Source: Pollenia angustigena (Eukaryota > Arthropoda > Insecta > Diptera > Polleniidae). Taken from it: 64,000 nucleotides of DNA. Shown in pieces: positions 43,191 to 55,251 of this stretch. The notes under the pieces are model-generated. The model worked only from the letters and a program-made list of their open reading frames with translations, ran no database searches and was not told where the DNA came from. The stretch lies in the NCBI GenBank assembly GCA_930367215.1, contig OV884060.1, positions 102,138,151 through 102,202,150 of the forward strand. Direction: 5' to 3'. Position numbers and translations under genes: made by a program. Each line of letters opens with the position of its first letter. The stretch's first letter is position 1.

Positions 43191-45828
43191 GAAATAAGTT
43201 TATCTTAATGGGGCTTTAATTATTTTTATTGTTGGGCTATTTCCTATTTTGGGAGTATTGTTTTATTTTAAAAATTGCGGGTTTTTTAAAATTTGCCTTC
43301 GTTCTGTGCCATGTAAGAAAATTAAGACAAATATAACGTAATTATACTTGTTACATCGGCTCTTCAGAAGTTACGAAAAATATAAAAAACGTAACCAAAC
43401 GGCATCACTGGTGTGTATATGTAAAGGATATCCTTTATTGTTTTGTTTAGCCGATACTTGTCTTTGAAATTTTTTTTTTAAATTATTTCACATATCTAAG
43501 TGAATATTATTATTTTCTTGCTGTATGTTTTAGAGTTCATACACACGTATACGTTGTGAAACTGGTGGATTGTTACGTATACGTAAGAGTTTTTATATGA
43601 AAAAAATTATTGTGATAAAAAGTTGTTATTGTTAGACTCTGTTGTTATGCACATATTTATTAGTGTTATTCATACGGGGGGAAAAGCCCGGGATCACGAA
43701 CATTTTTAGAAAAAATTACCGGGAAATGTAGTAAGTAAGAGGTGTTGAGAAAAGTAAAAAATTAACATTTCGTCAGCTCATTTTTGGTATGGCGCATATC
43801 ATGGTAAAATTTGAAAAAGAAAATCCCTTCCATAAAAAAATTAATAACAAGTTTTAAAAGGAAATGATGAAAACATGAAAGTCTCGGAGATGATATTATA
43901 CTTTTTTTACCTATTAGACCAACATCCGTAGAAACTGAAAGTGTTTCTAATTGTGCCTTGTTAAATAAAATAAAAAATACGCTACCAAACGATTGTGTAA
44001 ATGCTTCTTTTGTGCAAAATAAAATCCTTTTTTCAAAGAAAGATTTTGTAATTTTTCTTTATACCATGCAACATTTTTGAAGTCATAGAGTGCAAAATCT
44101 TTCTCGTGTACAATTTCTCAAAGTCTAATCGGAACCAACAAAACTAGTTAAGCTGGCGTTCGGATCACACATGAACATTTTGGCTCAAATTTGACTTCTC
44201 CGAAGAACATGTGAGTTTTCTCATGTCTATATCTCGGAAACCAATTGGAATTTTGTATTTTTTTCTTTTCATAAATGTAGAAGAAACTGAGAGAATGAAA
44301 GTGTTAAAAAAAAACTTACTGCCTGTTTAACGATATCGAATGTCATCGTTCGCTTTGAAAATAACGTCATTTAGTCCGTTGAAAATGCTTTAATGTAGAA
44401 AAATTTTTAATTTTTGTGCATTTTCCACCATTTTTGGCCCATAGTTAAAATTTTTTAAGTCATTGAGTGCAACTTTTTCGGTGTATAATGTCTGGAATTA
44501 CTACAATTTATCGAAACCAAAAACCTATTTGGGTTTTGCTAGTTTAGCTTGCGTTCGGATTTAATGGCCTCGTGAATATTTTTGCCTAACACTTGGCCAC
44601 ATTTGTTCGTTAGCGTGACACACACTTGTTCTCTACTCCTGTATAGCTGCAATTGTGCCAAAGACAGGAGTACAAATTTCAATTGGTTTTCGAGAAAAAT
44701 GGCATGTTCTTCGAAAAAACCAAGTTTTAGTCGAAATATTTACGAGCTCATAAAATCCAAACGGTAGCTAATCTGACATAACCTAGATGGCATTTTGTTT
44801 GTTTCGAGAAGTTCTACAAGAGACGGTGCTTGCATTTTATATGTGGCGTGGTGTAACTAAACTTTTTTTCGTTTTCTATAAATTCTGTTGGCTTTGCATT
44901 TAACATGATGCATTTACAAACTTATTTTATGAGAGATACCATGAGTGTTTTTTTTTTAACAAATAAGTCGAATTAAAAATTATATTGAATTCGCAGGAAA
45001 TTGAAAACCCAATCCCGGTTTCCTGGGAAATTAAAAGGGTACGGGAAAAGCAAAAGTCTAATAAATATGTATATGAATAATTCAATATGTACAACAATTA
45101 CAACATCTACAATTCTACAGATGATGAAGAAGAACGAGTATGAGGAAAAATAAATATTTTGTTGTCGATAAAAAAAGGACAGTCCATTTGCATAAAATTT
45201 TTCTGTGTTAATTTTATTCATTTTTAAATTAATACATACAAAGTATATTTTTTATACTCTTCAAACACTTGATTTACAAAGATACTTGAAAAAATTGCGG
45301 ACAGAAAAAATGCGGAACAAAGAACAACAATGAAATATTAAAATGAAGGTAAAACGTTTTTTTAATTATCTAACTTTTTACCGAATAAAGTTTGTTTAAT
45401 TAGCAAAAGTTTTTTGTAATAAATAATCTTATAAAAAAGGAAAATTGTTTTGATGGATTTTATTTATTGCTGGCGCTCTTTAAAGATGGAAATAATTTTC
45501 ACTGCATTGTTTTGATTTTTAAAGTTATTAAAAAGGGAATTTCTTTTAAGGCTTTAAACAACGATCTAAACACTAACACAAGTTTAAAAAGTTATAAGAT
45601 TTAAAATGTATGTGCCTTCACACTATTATGAGATTGTTAGTTTTATTTAACCATCAAACCAAAATTGAATAAAAAAAATGATAAACGCCACATTTATAGA
45701 AAATTCCATATACAATTAAAAGTATACATATGTTGGTGGAAACTATAAGACATATAATGCAAAGTTTTTTTTACATAAATTCTTTTAATTTTAAAATAAA
45801 AATTGCTGACATTTCTTTTACTAAGAAC
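43191..45828. other. Intron sequence with a diverged direct repeat
   Basis: Non-coding. About 44045-44190 and 44420-44580 are diverged direct copies (shared blocks AAGTCATNGAGTGCAA, GGAACCAACAAAACTAGTTA-like, GCGTTCGGAT), giving a period of about 380 bp. Nothing else recognised. Confidence 0.45.
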
Positions 45829-46140
45829 TACAGGGTGGCGCAGAATGAGCTATATGGTTTAAATGGCTTATAACTCTTATATTTATGCGATTATTATAAT
45901 TTTTTTAACGCTTTACGGCGTCATGTTGTATTTCTGCAGCATACCCTTAAAGTAAGTGTAAAAATATTGTACATGGTAGCATAGCAATTTATGGCGATGT
46001 TGCAGTTTCGCAACAAAGCATTCTTGCGGTTTAAAAACTATATGTTTTCTAAACAGCAACAAGTTGGTATTAATTCCATTCAAGTGACACGTGTGTAGAA
46101 ATCTGTTGTGCACTCTTTGAATTCATTTTCAAAAAATTAT

Positions 46141-47699
46141 TTTTTTAAGTAAAAGCAATATTTAGCTATTGAAATTTGTTTGAGTGAAAGGTATGAGGAT
46201 ATATTTTATTGATCAATTACTAATTTTTTCCGCAAAACCAATTTCGTTTACGTTTTATACTGATTTTGGTTTGTTGTTGTGATGTGGACGTGAGTGAAAA
46301 TAATTTTGTGAGAAATTCCGAACTGAATCGAAATTTCAACTTCGCTTCGCGATGGACAGTGGCACGCTGGTGTTTGGGCTGAAGCTCGCCGGAAATGGGG
46401 GGTTCGTGTCCATCTGCTCACACATACACAATTAAACCGTGCCAGAAAAATTAAGTTGTTAAAAAAAAACCGAAGCGATATAAAACAAAGAACAATAACA
46501 AAAACGACCGTCGATTGATGATTGGAAAAAGTTTACGCTATTCTCGACATGACCGAGCTCGAGTCTTCAGGACCAGATGGTTTTGTCCTGGACAGGCTGC
46601 CCACCCCATATGGCATTTTTACTGCCATCCGTGGCACTACTCATTGCCTGAAAAAGAATTGTTTGGGAGTAATGCCCCAAATCGTAACTTACCATTTCGC
46701 CATGCGCTTGTTACCTTTCAACCAAATATTAATAAATTAAAACATTATTATCTGTTTTCCGTTATTTCAATAAAAAAAATGTACATTGTATATTTATTTA
46801 CTCTTCTATTCTACTCATGTTTAATAATTATTACATAATAAGTAATATTAGTGATGTATACAAATAAGTTCATAAATACAGGTTTACTAATTAGCTTGAA
46901 ACTTAAATATCTGTTTTTCCAAATTTGTTATTGGATTATTGATTAACAAATTTTCCAATTATATCAAAATACAAAATTTAATAGTTTCAATATGGACACT
47001 TGATTTGCCTTGGCAATTCAAAAGTAAGAAGGAACTCAATTTTGAATAAATCTTTGTTATTTTCAATTTGCTTGTTTACATTTGTCTTTTTCTTTATGTT
47101 AAATTCGGATAATCAAGCTTTCAAAGGTCAATCATTCTTTTAAACAAATAATTATCAAGGTATTATAAAAAAAAACCAAATGGCAACTTTGAACAAAAAG
47201 AAATAATGCCAAGAAAAAGTTAAATGGCAACTTTGGCAAAAAAAATATTTATACCAAACGATTCAAGAAAAAGTTAAATGGCAACATCGACCAGATTTTG
47301 GATTCTATTATTTTTTCTTATTCCACTTAAAATTATTATATGGGTCACCCTATCTTATTTCCCTTGTCAAATATAAGTATTTGTTTATCTTTTATTAGAT
47401 TCAAAATTTCTGTTTAGGTAAATAGCTAAATATTCAAAGTTTTATATTATGAATCATTCAACCCACTTTGGTGTTAATTCGGAAGGTTAGTTAGAAGAAA
47501 AAAACAAAATTGGTAAACGGAATTTACAATTATTTGGTAAGTTTGAGCAAAATAGTTTTAACCCGTTTTGATTCATTTTTGTCTTACAGCAGAAGTGCTA
47601 ACAAATGTATGCAATCGAAGGTACAACAAACTTTGATTATTTGGATATTTAAAAAGGTTTTCAAGTTCCCGCTGGTAATTGTACGCATGTAGTTAAGTG
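46141..47699. other. Non-coding interior, left part
   Basis: A small open frame of 72 codons (46522-46740) has no family resemblance. CG-containing sequence around 46330-46400 stands out from the AT-rich background. The block AAAAAGTTAAATGGCAAC repeats at about 47216 and 47268. Confidence 0.35.
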
Positions 47700-50600
47700 T
47701 CATTTATTTAATATTTAACTTTTAGTCCTGTAAGTATTATTCTAGTCGCTTATCGACATACTCATTTACTTTCCATTAACTTATTTACTTATTGTCTTAT
47801 GTATTTATTGTTTTATTTATTAACTTATTTTTTTTTTAGTATTGTACTTATTATTTAGAATTATTTTCATTTCTTAACTTATTCAATTATATAGGTAGTT
47901 AAATGTTAGTTTATATAAATTCATTACTATATTCTATCCAACTACGTTAAGCAAGTTAGGTATTTATGTTATACATAAGTAAACTAATCTAGATTTCTAA
48001 GTTTTTGTTAGTTCAATTAATTTTTATTTAAATCTATGTATCTATGAAGTTTCAATACGTTAATTAAGGCATTCAAGTTTTAATCTATTTAGTAATAATA
48101 TTTAAGTTAAGGTTACTTAAGGTTATTAGTTATTCTCATAATATTTATTTGAATGTTCATTCGTTACGTCCGGTGTTTACGTTGTCAATCCGATAGTTTA
48201 AAATTCCCATCCTTATTTATTTTAATAATCAGTAAGAGTTTAGATATTCAAGTACATGTGCCTTGAAACAAAATTCATACGTACTTAGAATTTAATTCTA
48301 GAATTTTAAATTCACAGCATTTGGTTAGGTTTAAATTTCGCTAAAATTTAGTTTAAATATTTAAATTTAGTTTAAATATTTAAATTTAGATTAAATATTT
48401 AAATTTAGTTTAAATATTCAAATCGAACTTTTAGTTTACGTATAGCAATTTTAGCCTTAATATTAAGTTTAGTATATAGTTTAATTAATTAAATTTTTTT
48501 GGCAAAGTGTTTGAAGTTGTAACTATTTAAAATGGTAGTTCACTAATTCAAGTTTGATCTTATTTCAGATATTTGAGTTTAACTAGGTATTTAATATTAA
48601 ACTAAGTTTAAGAAGTAACATATTTGAATTATTCAAATTGGTTTCAAAAATTAAAATTGTATCGTGAGTTTCCAAATTCGAATTCAGGTTACGTGGCTAG
48701 ATTTAGTTGAAACATTCAAACTCCGATCTAAATGTTCAACTTGTATTTTTTTTTAGTTTACGTCGTTAAAGGTGATTTGAATATTAAAATTTGGTTCGCC
48801 TATTTAAATTGTAGATTTAATGTTCTAATTTGAATTTAGATTACGTGGCCAAATCAGGCTTAAGCATTTAAATTTATCTTAAATCCTAAAATATAATTTA
48901 GAATTTAGCTTAAAAAAATGGTTGTTTTAGATATTTAGGTTTAAATCCCACGTAATTTGAATTTGAATTTAGTTTCAACAGTTTAAACTTAGATTAATTC
49001 TTCAAATAGGGTTTTAAATCTGTCGACTGTATTGCTTGTTTTCAAATATCTTTATCTTTGGTTTTATCTTATTATAATTCAAATATGTTTCAAATATTTA
49101 CATCTTTAAATGGTCCTTTGGTCCTTAATTTTAAATCTGGCTTAAATAGATACGATTTAAATCAATTAATCAAATTTCGGGTTTTTACACATTTAAATTG
49201 TGTATATATTAAAGTTTTTATATTTACATTTAGGCTACATTGTCAGATATAGTTTAAATCCGCCTATTTGCTTCAAATCTTTTAACTTTATTTGATTTTT
49301 TTTTTCTTCCCAAAATCTGGGTTCAGTTTACGTCATTGAAACGTTGCCTTAACATTAAAGTTTATTTGTTTTTTTAAATAGGTTATTTGTATTTAACGTT
49401 TTAATGTTTAGTCTAGTTAGTAACCTTTAATTAGAATATTTAAATGTTTGTTTTTTTTTTAACTATTTAATTTCTATTATACGTTTTAATAGTTAAATTT
49501 GGTTTGTTTAGTTGATTATTATTTACCAGTTCAGGTTCTGTTTTTTTTTCTTCTTTTTACATAATTAAATCTGTATTTTTTTTCTTTAGATATTTGAAAT
49601 TTGAATTTCGTTCGGATAGTTAAAATTTGGTCTGACTCTTCCAATTAGTTTTAAATATTTAACCATTTTAGGTCTTCAACCCTGAATTTTGTTTGACCAG
49701 CTAAAATTCAGTTTATTTGCCCAGATCTGGTTTTCAAATATTTAAATTGTAGGTCAATTTCGTTTTTTTCCTTTCTTCTTTAAATTTAAAAAAATTAATT
49801 CAAGTTTGCTTTAGATCCTTTGGATTTTAATTTAACGTCTTCAACTTTTTAAATTCAGTTTCCGTAGCAAAATTCAGCTTAATTATCTAAATTTGTCTTA
49901 AATATTTAAATTGAATTTTATTGTGCTATATTTTGAATTCCGTCTACGTAGCCAACAAATGCTTAAACATTTAAATCAACTTTAAATCTTTACTTTTAAT
50001 TTTTTATTTTTTTGTATTCTAACTTATGTTACGCGGTCAAGTTTAATTTGAGTGCTAAAACTTGTTCCAATACCCGAAAATTTAAAATTAATATTAAGTG
50101 CTTAAATGGGTTCTAAAATTTTTTTTGCCCCTATTTTACGTTATTATTTTCTTGTTTTTTTTTATTCTTTTTTTAATTTTCAAGATTTACTTAGTTTAAT
50201 TAAACATGTGCAATTTCTGTTTTGTTCCCCAAATTTATTTCAAATCTTCGAGTTTGTCTTATAGATTTACAAACCTTGGAAATAGGCCCAGGCCGTTAAC
50301 ATTAAGTTTAATGATTAAAATTAGCTTTAACTGTTTAAGCTTGCTGTTTTTTTACGTTGTGAAACTTGAATTTACTCTAGTCAGTTGATTTAAGGTTAAA
50401 CATACTATTCGAATTTTTCTTAATTCTTAAAGGTTTTATTTCTTTTCTAAATTTTAGTTCTGTTCAAGGTGCTTAATTTGATTTAACCATTTAAATTTTG
50501 TTTGAAGTGATTAAACTGCATTTGACGTTTTCAAATTTGAATTCTGGTTACGTTTTTTTTTTTTTTTTTTTATTTTAGGAGCTAGGTACATTTCTTTTTC

Positions 50601-50940
50601 TTTTTTCCCTTTTTTTTTGTAATTATTTAAATTGTGGCTTTACGTTTTCAAATTCGAATTTGATTAACGTATTTAAGTCTGGGTTGAATTTATTGAAACT
50701 GGTTTTAAACGTCCAATTTGTATTTGCCCTATCAAACTTGAATTCAGTTTGCTTCAAATATTCAAATCTTACTTCACTTATTCAAATCGCGACTCTAAAT
50801 TCAAATTCGATCTTTAATTCCGGTATGCAAATACCATTAAAAAAAAAAATTAGACCTTTGGTCAACGGATTCAGAGTATCCCCTTAACTCAACTCCAGAT
50901 TTAAATTTCAGCCCTAGAATTTGAATTCATTCGTAACCAA
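47700..50940. repeat. Degenerate T-rich array
   Basis: About 3.2 kb dominated by variants of TTTAAATATTTAAATTTAG. Clean copies occur at 48340-48415, where the unit repeats about four times at 20-22 bp spacing. A second motif, TTGAATTCAGTTTACGT-like, recurs around 48690, 48757, 48835, 49325, 49860, 49940 and 50540. It looks like an old satellite-like expansion. Confidence 0.55.
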
Positions 50941-50999
50941 AATTGAAACTTGTTTTTTTCTTAGATTCACTTAAGAGAAAATATTGCGCGATATGTGCC

Positions 51000-52385
51000 G
51001 GATTTTATCCCTCAAAGCCGAAAATTATGCGGATATAAAAGTTTTACCTGTGATCTGCGGGGGTTTTCTAATAGTTGCCTGAGGTGCTGACAGTGTGGCT
51101 TCCTATCCAGGTTTGTTGGATGACGAATATTTGTTGTGGTGACGCGTCAAAACCAGCCAAAGTGGTCCTTGGGTAGTAGTGATTCCGGTTACTACGATGT
51201 TGATGCTTGGTGGTGATTTGTTGTAGTTGTGGTTGTAGGTGTCTTCGGTGGTGAGCTGTGTGATTGTTGGTGGTTGTCCACTAATGGTGAGGATTGGTTA
51301 CTGGCTGTAGGTGGTATGTTGGCCACTTGTATGTACGGGTTGTGTTCGATTGGTAAACGTGTTGGGGGGGGGGGGGGGGGGGGGGGGGTGATATTAAACT
51401 TAGTGGTGAATGATTTGCAAAAAGGCGATGGTGAACGATTTTTGTGTTTTGAAGGTTATGTTGAAGTTACCGTGCCTAGCCGCCAAAATGTCAAATACAC
51501 GTGTGGTTTTCTTGGCCGCCATTTGTTTTCCGAGTGCCCTCGTGCCCTGTCGCTAACTCGTTACACGACACGTGATGTCGCTTTGTTCCTAAATCACAAC
51601 TTTACCACCAATATATAGTTTTCCGATTCACCTTTCACTATTTTACCATCTTCCTATTTCCATGTAGTTATGGACTTGCTTGTTTTCATTCACCCAAAGC
51701 TTAAGTACCCCGCCTCATCAACATGTATACCTATTTTCCACGTGTACAATATTGGTTGGGTGTCTCGAGTGTAGCTTTAACCAAAAAATAATAATAAATT
51801 AGGTAACCGGGCAGACCGAGCACGTGTCAGAGAAACTTACAGTTACAATTTAAGGCTTAAATAAAGTCTTTAGTGACCACTTTAGTTTGTTGGGGCGATT
51901 CAATTTTCACATTCGCCAATCAACCGTATTTTACACAGTTGGTATGGCGTTTCCAACACTTTCACAACGGGACACGTCCAAATAATTGTTTTTTTTTTTA
52001 TATTTTTATTTTTGAAAGAAAATTTAACTAAAAACTTTATTTAAAGGAGACTGCACTTCTTTGTATTTTCGACAACTTTCCTCTTATACTGACACTTGTT
52101 GAATGCTCAATCCAATTTAGTATACCCACGCCACTTTTTATTTCACAGCTTCATGACATCCTTTTGCGAACAATTTTTACTAGGAAGTGTTTTGAAACAT
52201 AATCACAACCTCGGATTACCACACCAAATAAACAATGTTCATCACCCTAGGTCTCCACTAGCTACGAAGTGATGTCACGACATAATGCTAGGGAAACGAT
52301 TTCAAAACCGTTTGCCCGAAAATGCTGTTAATACATAAAAAAAACTTCAATATGAGGGGTATATACTTAACACTTACATCCTGTA
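51000..52385. other. Non-coding interior, right part
   Basis: GT/GGT-rich on the plus strand between 51110 and 51420, then AT-rich with no recognisable gene. The 129-codon open frame here owes its length to low-complexity composition and a G-run and is not supported as a gene. Confidence 0.4.
51364..51388 (+). repeat. Run of 25 consecutive G
   Basis: An uninterrupted G25 in a GGT-rich setting within an otherwise AT-rich region. It may form G-quadruplexes, or be a sequencing or gap-closing artefact. Confidence 0.9.
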
Positions 52386-53108
52386 CCCATGTTCTGTAAC
52401 GTTAGTGAGAACGTCTTGCATCGAAAAGATGTGAAACAAAATTTTCCATCGTTTCTCGAAAAGTGAGAAAAATGTGTGTCTGTAACTCATGTCGAAAACA
52501 ATCAAAAGAGACTACGTCGTTACGTTATAAATGTCATAATATTGCACTCGAAGCCAATGTGACATTGCAGACGTTCAGAACGCCAGTAACACATATCGTT
52601 GACGGCGACCAAAATTTACTTAAATTGAAAATTTTTCAACGACGGCGGCGAAAACACAACCGTCGGCTATGCAAAATTGTGTAAAGAGCGACTTTAATGT
52701 TTGTTGTTTGCAAACGAGCTTTGAAGACATTCGTATATTTTATAAAAATGTTAAAAGCAAAATAATAAAACAATGAAAAATGTGCCAAGAATAAAATATT
52801 ATTATTATTATTCTTTGCATTTTGCATTTTTAATTGTTTTTTAGTGTTAACATTTTTTCTCGCCCCATTTTTATTCGTGAGTTTATTTGACAGTTCAAAG
52901 CGGGAACTTTTCTCACCAAAATGTTACAGACACACTTTTTCTGTAAATTGGCTAGTAATTTCCTTACGTGACAGCTTGTACTCGCCAAAAAAAGTTACAG
53001 ACACAGTTAAGTGAGAAAAACAGCGGTTTGTTTAAATTTATGGCATTTTTGTTTCATTTCACACATTTCAATCGAAAACTTTCTGGGCGCGAGAGTTACA
53101 GAACATGG
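52386..53108. mobile_element. MITE-like element with GTTACAGA motifs
   Basis: Ends CCATGTTCTGTAAC and its exact complement at 53094-53107. The motif GTTACAGACACA recurs inside at about 52479 (inverted), 52924 and 52993 near TTTTCTCAC blocks. No clear target duplication. Confidence 0.55.
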
Positions 53109-53201
53109 GCACTGTTAATGTTAAGCATAGGCTGGGTGTCACATTGTATACATATATGCAACATTGCCTGTTGAGGTGAGTGACTTTTCTTAAGTATCAA
53201 A

Positions 53202-53325
53202 ATGAGCCGTAAATTGCGTAATATAGCTCCCAAGGACCTAGAAATAATTCTATCACAATAGGAAGATGGCCTTGATTTTTCTGATATCGATGTAGAAAGG
53301 GCCGGCTCAACACGTTCCACCGAAT
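53202..53325 (+). pseudogene. Possible piggyBac transposase N-terminal remnant
   Basis: Short frame with one internal TAG: 19 codons, then EDGLDFSDIDVERAGS and a stop. The acidic Asp/Ser-rich composition and its place 160 bp from the TTAA-flanked end fit the start of a piggyBac transposase, whose N-terminus is typically acidic. No downstream catalytic sequence exists. The call depends on the flanking ends and is weak alone. Confidence 0.4.
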
Positions 53326-54231
53326 GATGTCAGGTTGGACCTATACGGGCACTGACCAGTTTGGGTCAATAAAAGATTTTAAATATGAATAAAATTTTTT
53401 TAATTAATTTTTCCATTAATAGTAGCCAATTTACCACCTATTAACCAAAAACTAATGAAATTGGGTTTCTTGCGCCGTAAAGGGTTAAATACACAATATT
53501 ATTGGGGAATTATTTGCAATTAGATTTGAGAAATGATATCCTGTAGGTGACGTCTATTTTATGCTTCGAACATATGTGCTCTTTTTAACATAATTTTCAT
53601 AACTTTCCGCAAAATTTCTGGTGTATTCATTTTTGTTTGATTCTATAGTTTTTATATTTAACTACCCAAGTATTCTTCACTCAAAAAGCCGAAAAAAATT
53701 AAAAAATAATAAATAAATATTTATAAAGAATTTAAACAATACAGTTTATTCTGCGCCACCCTGTATTTCACAGGCCCAAAACAAGTTATTTTAATAATTT
53801 TAATGGGGTTCAATTATTTTGGTTCGTTGTTCGATTGTATAGTTATTCAAAATGTATGCCAGAAGTTTTCTTCACAAAAAGCTAAAAATTAGAGTATTAT
53901 CTAAAAATAAATGTCAATTTACTTTGCTGTGCCCAACTAAAATATTATTAGTCTGCTACACAAATGTGGAAACAGATTTGCAGGCGCACGTGTCATATGG
54001 CCTAATCTCATGATAGATATTAACTACTGGGTGACAAATAAAACGTTTACGAACCGCCTTCTTTTGGGCATGGATACTTCTCGCACGTGTAGTAATTCTC
54101 AGTGTATAGTCCTACAAAAATTGTACGCTTGCCCTAGTTAAGCTGCTTAAGCTATTCAATCTCCATTGCTAATTTAAAATCCATCAATAGCACCCAGGGA
54201 GAACCGTCACAGGCCGAACTTTCACACAAGG

Positions 54232-54631
54232 CTAATAATCGAAGCACAGCCGCGAATAACGTTGTAAACGTCACATTTTGCAAAAACAGTTTTTTTAACA
54301 GATAACCGTTATCCTTACTCTCTTACACAGTTTAAACATCAAATCACCCAAAACTAATCACCTTAAAGTCTTCAAAATGGCATGCAAAGTGTCAGCCAGT
54401 GGAAGAACGTTGTAAGTTACTATTAAAATGATTTAACGGAAATAGTCTTGCAGTGCGGAATAATGTTTTAAAAGCCGTTTGCATAAAAGTTTTGACTATC
54501 ATTATTTTTAATAATAGAAAAAAACGTTTTTTAAAACAAATAATTCTGCCTGTCAAATAACGTTTTTTTGCTCTCCTGAAAAATTATAATTTTGTAACTT
54601 AAAACCTTATTCGAGGCTGTGCTTCAATTAG
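54232..54631. mobile_element. MITE with GAAGCACAGCC arms
   Basis: Arms 54226-54258 and 54605-54632 are inverted copies sharing GAAGCACAGCC and CGAATAA on either side of small differences. The 400-bp interior is non-coding. Confidence 0.6.
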
Positions 54632-54963
54632 CCATTCATATGGTATTCAATTACCCCGTGGTTTTGAGTACAAGCCACAGTCGAAACGTGATTCCCGAAA
54701 GTATCCTCTCATCAAGAAAGTACCTTTCTATTTCCACCATTAATTCACCCAAATGGTTCTTCAGGTCAGATAAGGCTATATGGCAGGTGCTCACATAAAT
54801 CGAAATCAAAACACCCAATTGTGCCGGATAAACAATAATGCTGATTTTAGTAAGAGCAACCCTCCCACAAGGACAATCTTCTTGAAAATCAGGTCGCATT
54901 TCGCGCAAAAAACATCCAAGCGAAGGCCTAAGTACTTTTGTTAAACTACGAACTCGAGAATTC

Positions 54964-55218
54964 AAGGGACTTCAACAGCTCTACGCAATAAGACTTACAA
55001 AGATGCACCAATTTCTCTACAAATTAAAAGAAAAAACATTTAAACGAACACGGCATTACCTTACTACAAAGCAGTTTTGTAAGGCAGCATATAACTGTTA
55101 TGACAGAATTGCAGCAGAAATTCCGTAATATGCCGATATTCAAAAACTGTATATTCTGAAAGTTTACAAAGAGCATTGCTTGATTAAAAGTAACAATGTG
55201 GAACATTTTCCGAAATAA
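54964..55218 (+). other. Conserved repeat with protein-like frame
   Basis: A plus-strand frame of 84 codons with one stop (LQQLYAIRLTKMHQFLYKLK, then RTRHYLTTKQFCKAAYNCYD). Parts recur, more decayed, at 60905-61025 (CTACGCAATAAGAC, ACGGCATTCCTTTACTACGA). I do not recognise the protein. It may be a fragment of an unlisted mobile element. Confidence 0.35.
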
Positions 55219-55251
55219 CGGGGTGCTGACAACATATTCTGGTAGAGGAGA

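Larger units (their letters stand above)
45909..53484. mobile_element. piggyBac-like element flanked by TTAA
   Basis: The left end after TTAA (45905-45908) reads CGCTTTACGGCG; the inverted right end before TTAA (53485-53488) reads CCCTTTACGGCGC. The CCCTTT-type tip with a TTAA site at both ends is specific to piggyBac. At 53202-53325 a short frame (MSRKLRNIAPKDLEIILS, an internal stop, then an Asp-rich stretch) resembles the acidic N-terminus of piggyBac transposases. The catalytic domain is absent. The interior is expanded by a degenerate T-rich array and other inserts, so 7.6 kb is not its original size. Confidence 0.65.
45831..53763. mobile_element. TA-flanked mariner-type MITE interrupted by a piggyBac-like element
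   Basis: Left end CAGGGTGGCGCAGAATGAGC and inverted right end CAGGGTGGCGCAGAATAAAC share at least 16 outer bases and are flanked by TA on both sides (45829-45830, 53764-53765). Without the piggyBac-like insert the element would be about 353 bp, a usual MITE size. Confidence 0.75.

Noticed and set aside
46515..46838. Overlapping open frames of 107 and 72 codons as a gene
   Set aside because: No conserved pattern, two frames overlap equally well, and the region is the non-coding interior of a mobile element.
51229..51618. 129-codon open frame as a gene
   Set aside because: It is built from GGT-rich low-complexity sequence and a G25 run, with no family-like motif.
54651..54965. 104-codon minus-strand open frame
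   Set aside because: No recognisable motif or family pattern, and the plus strand beside it carries the more protein-like repeat.
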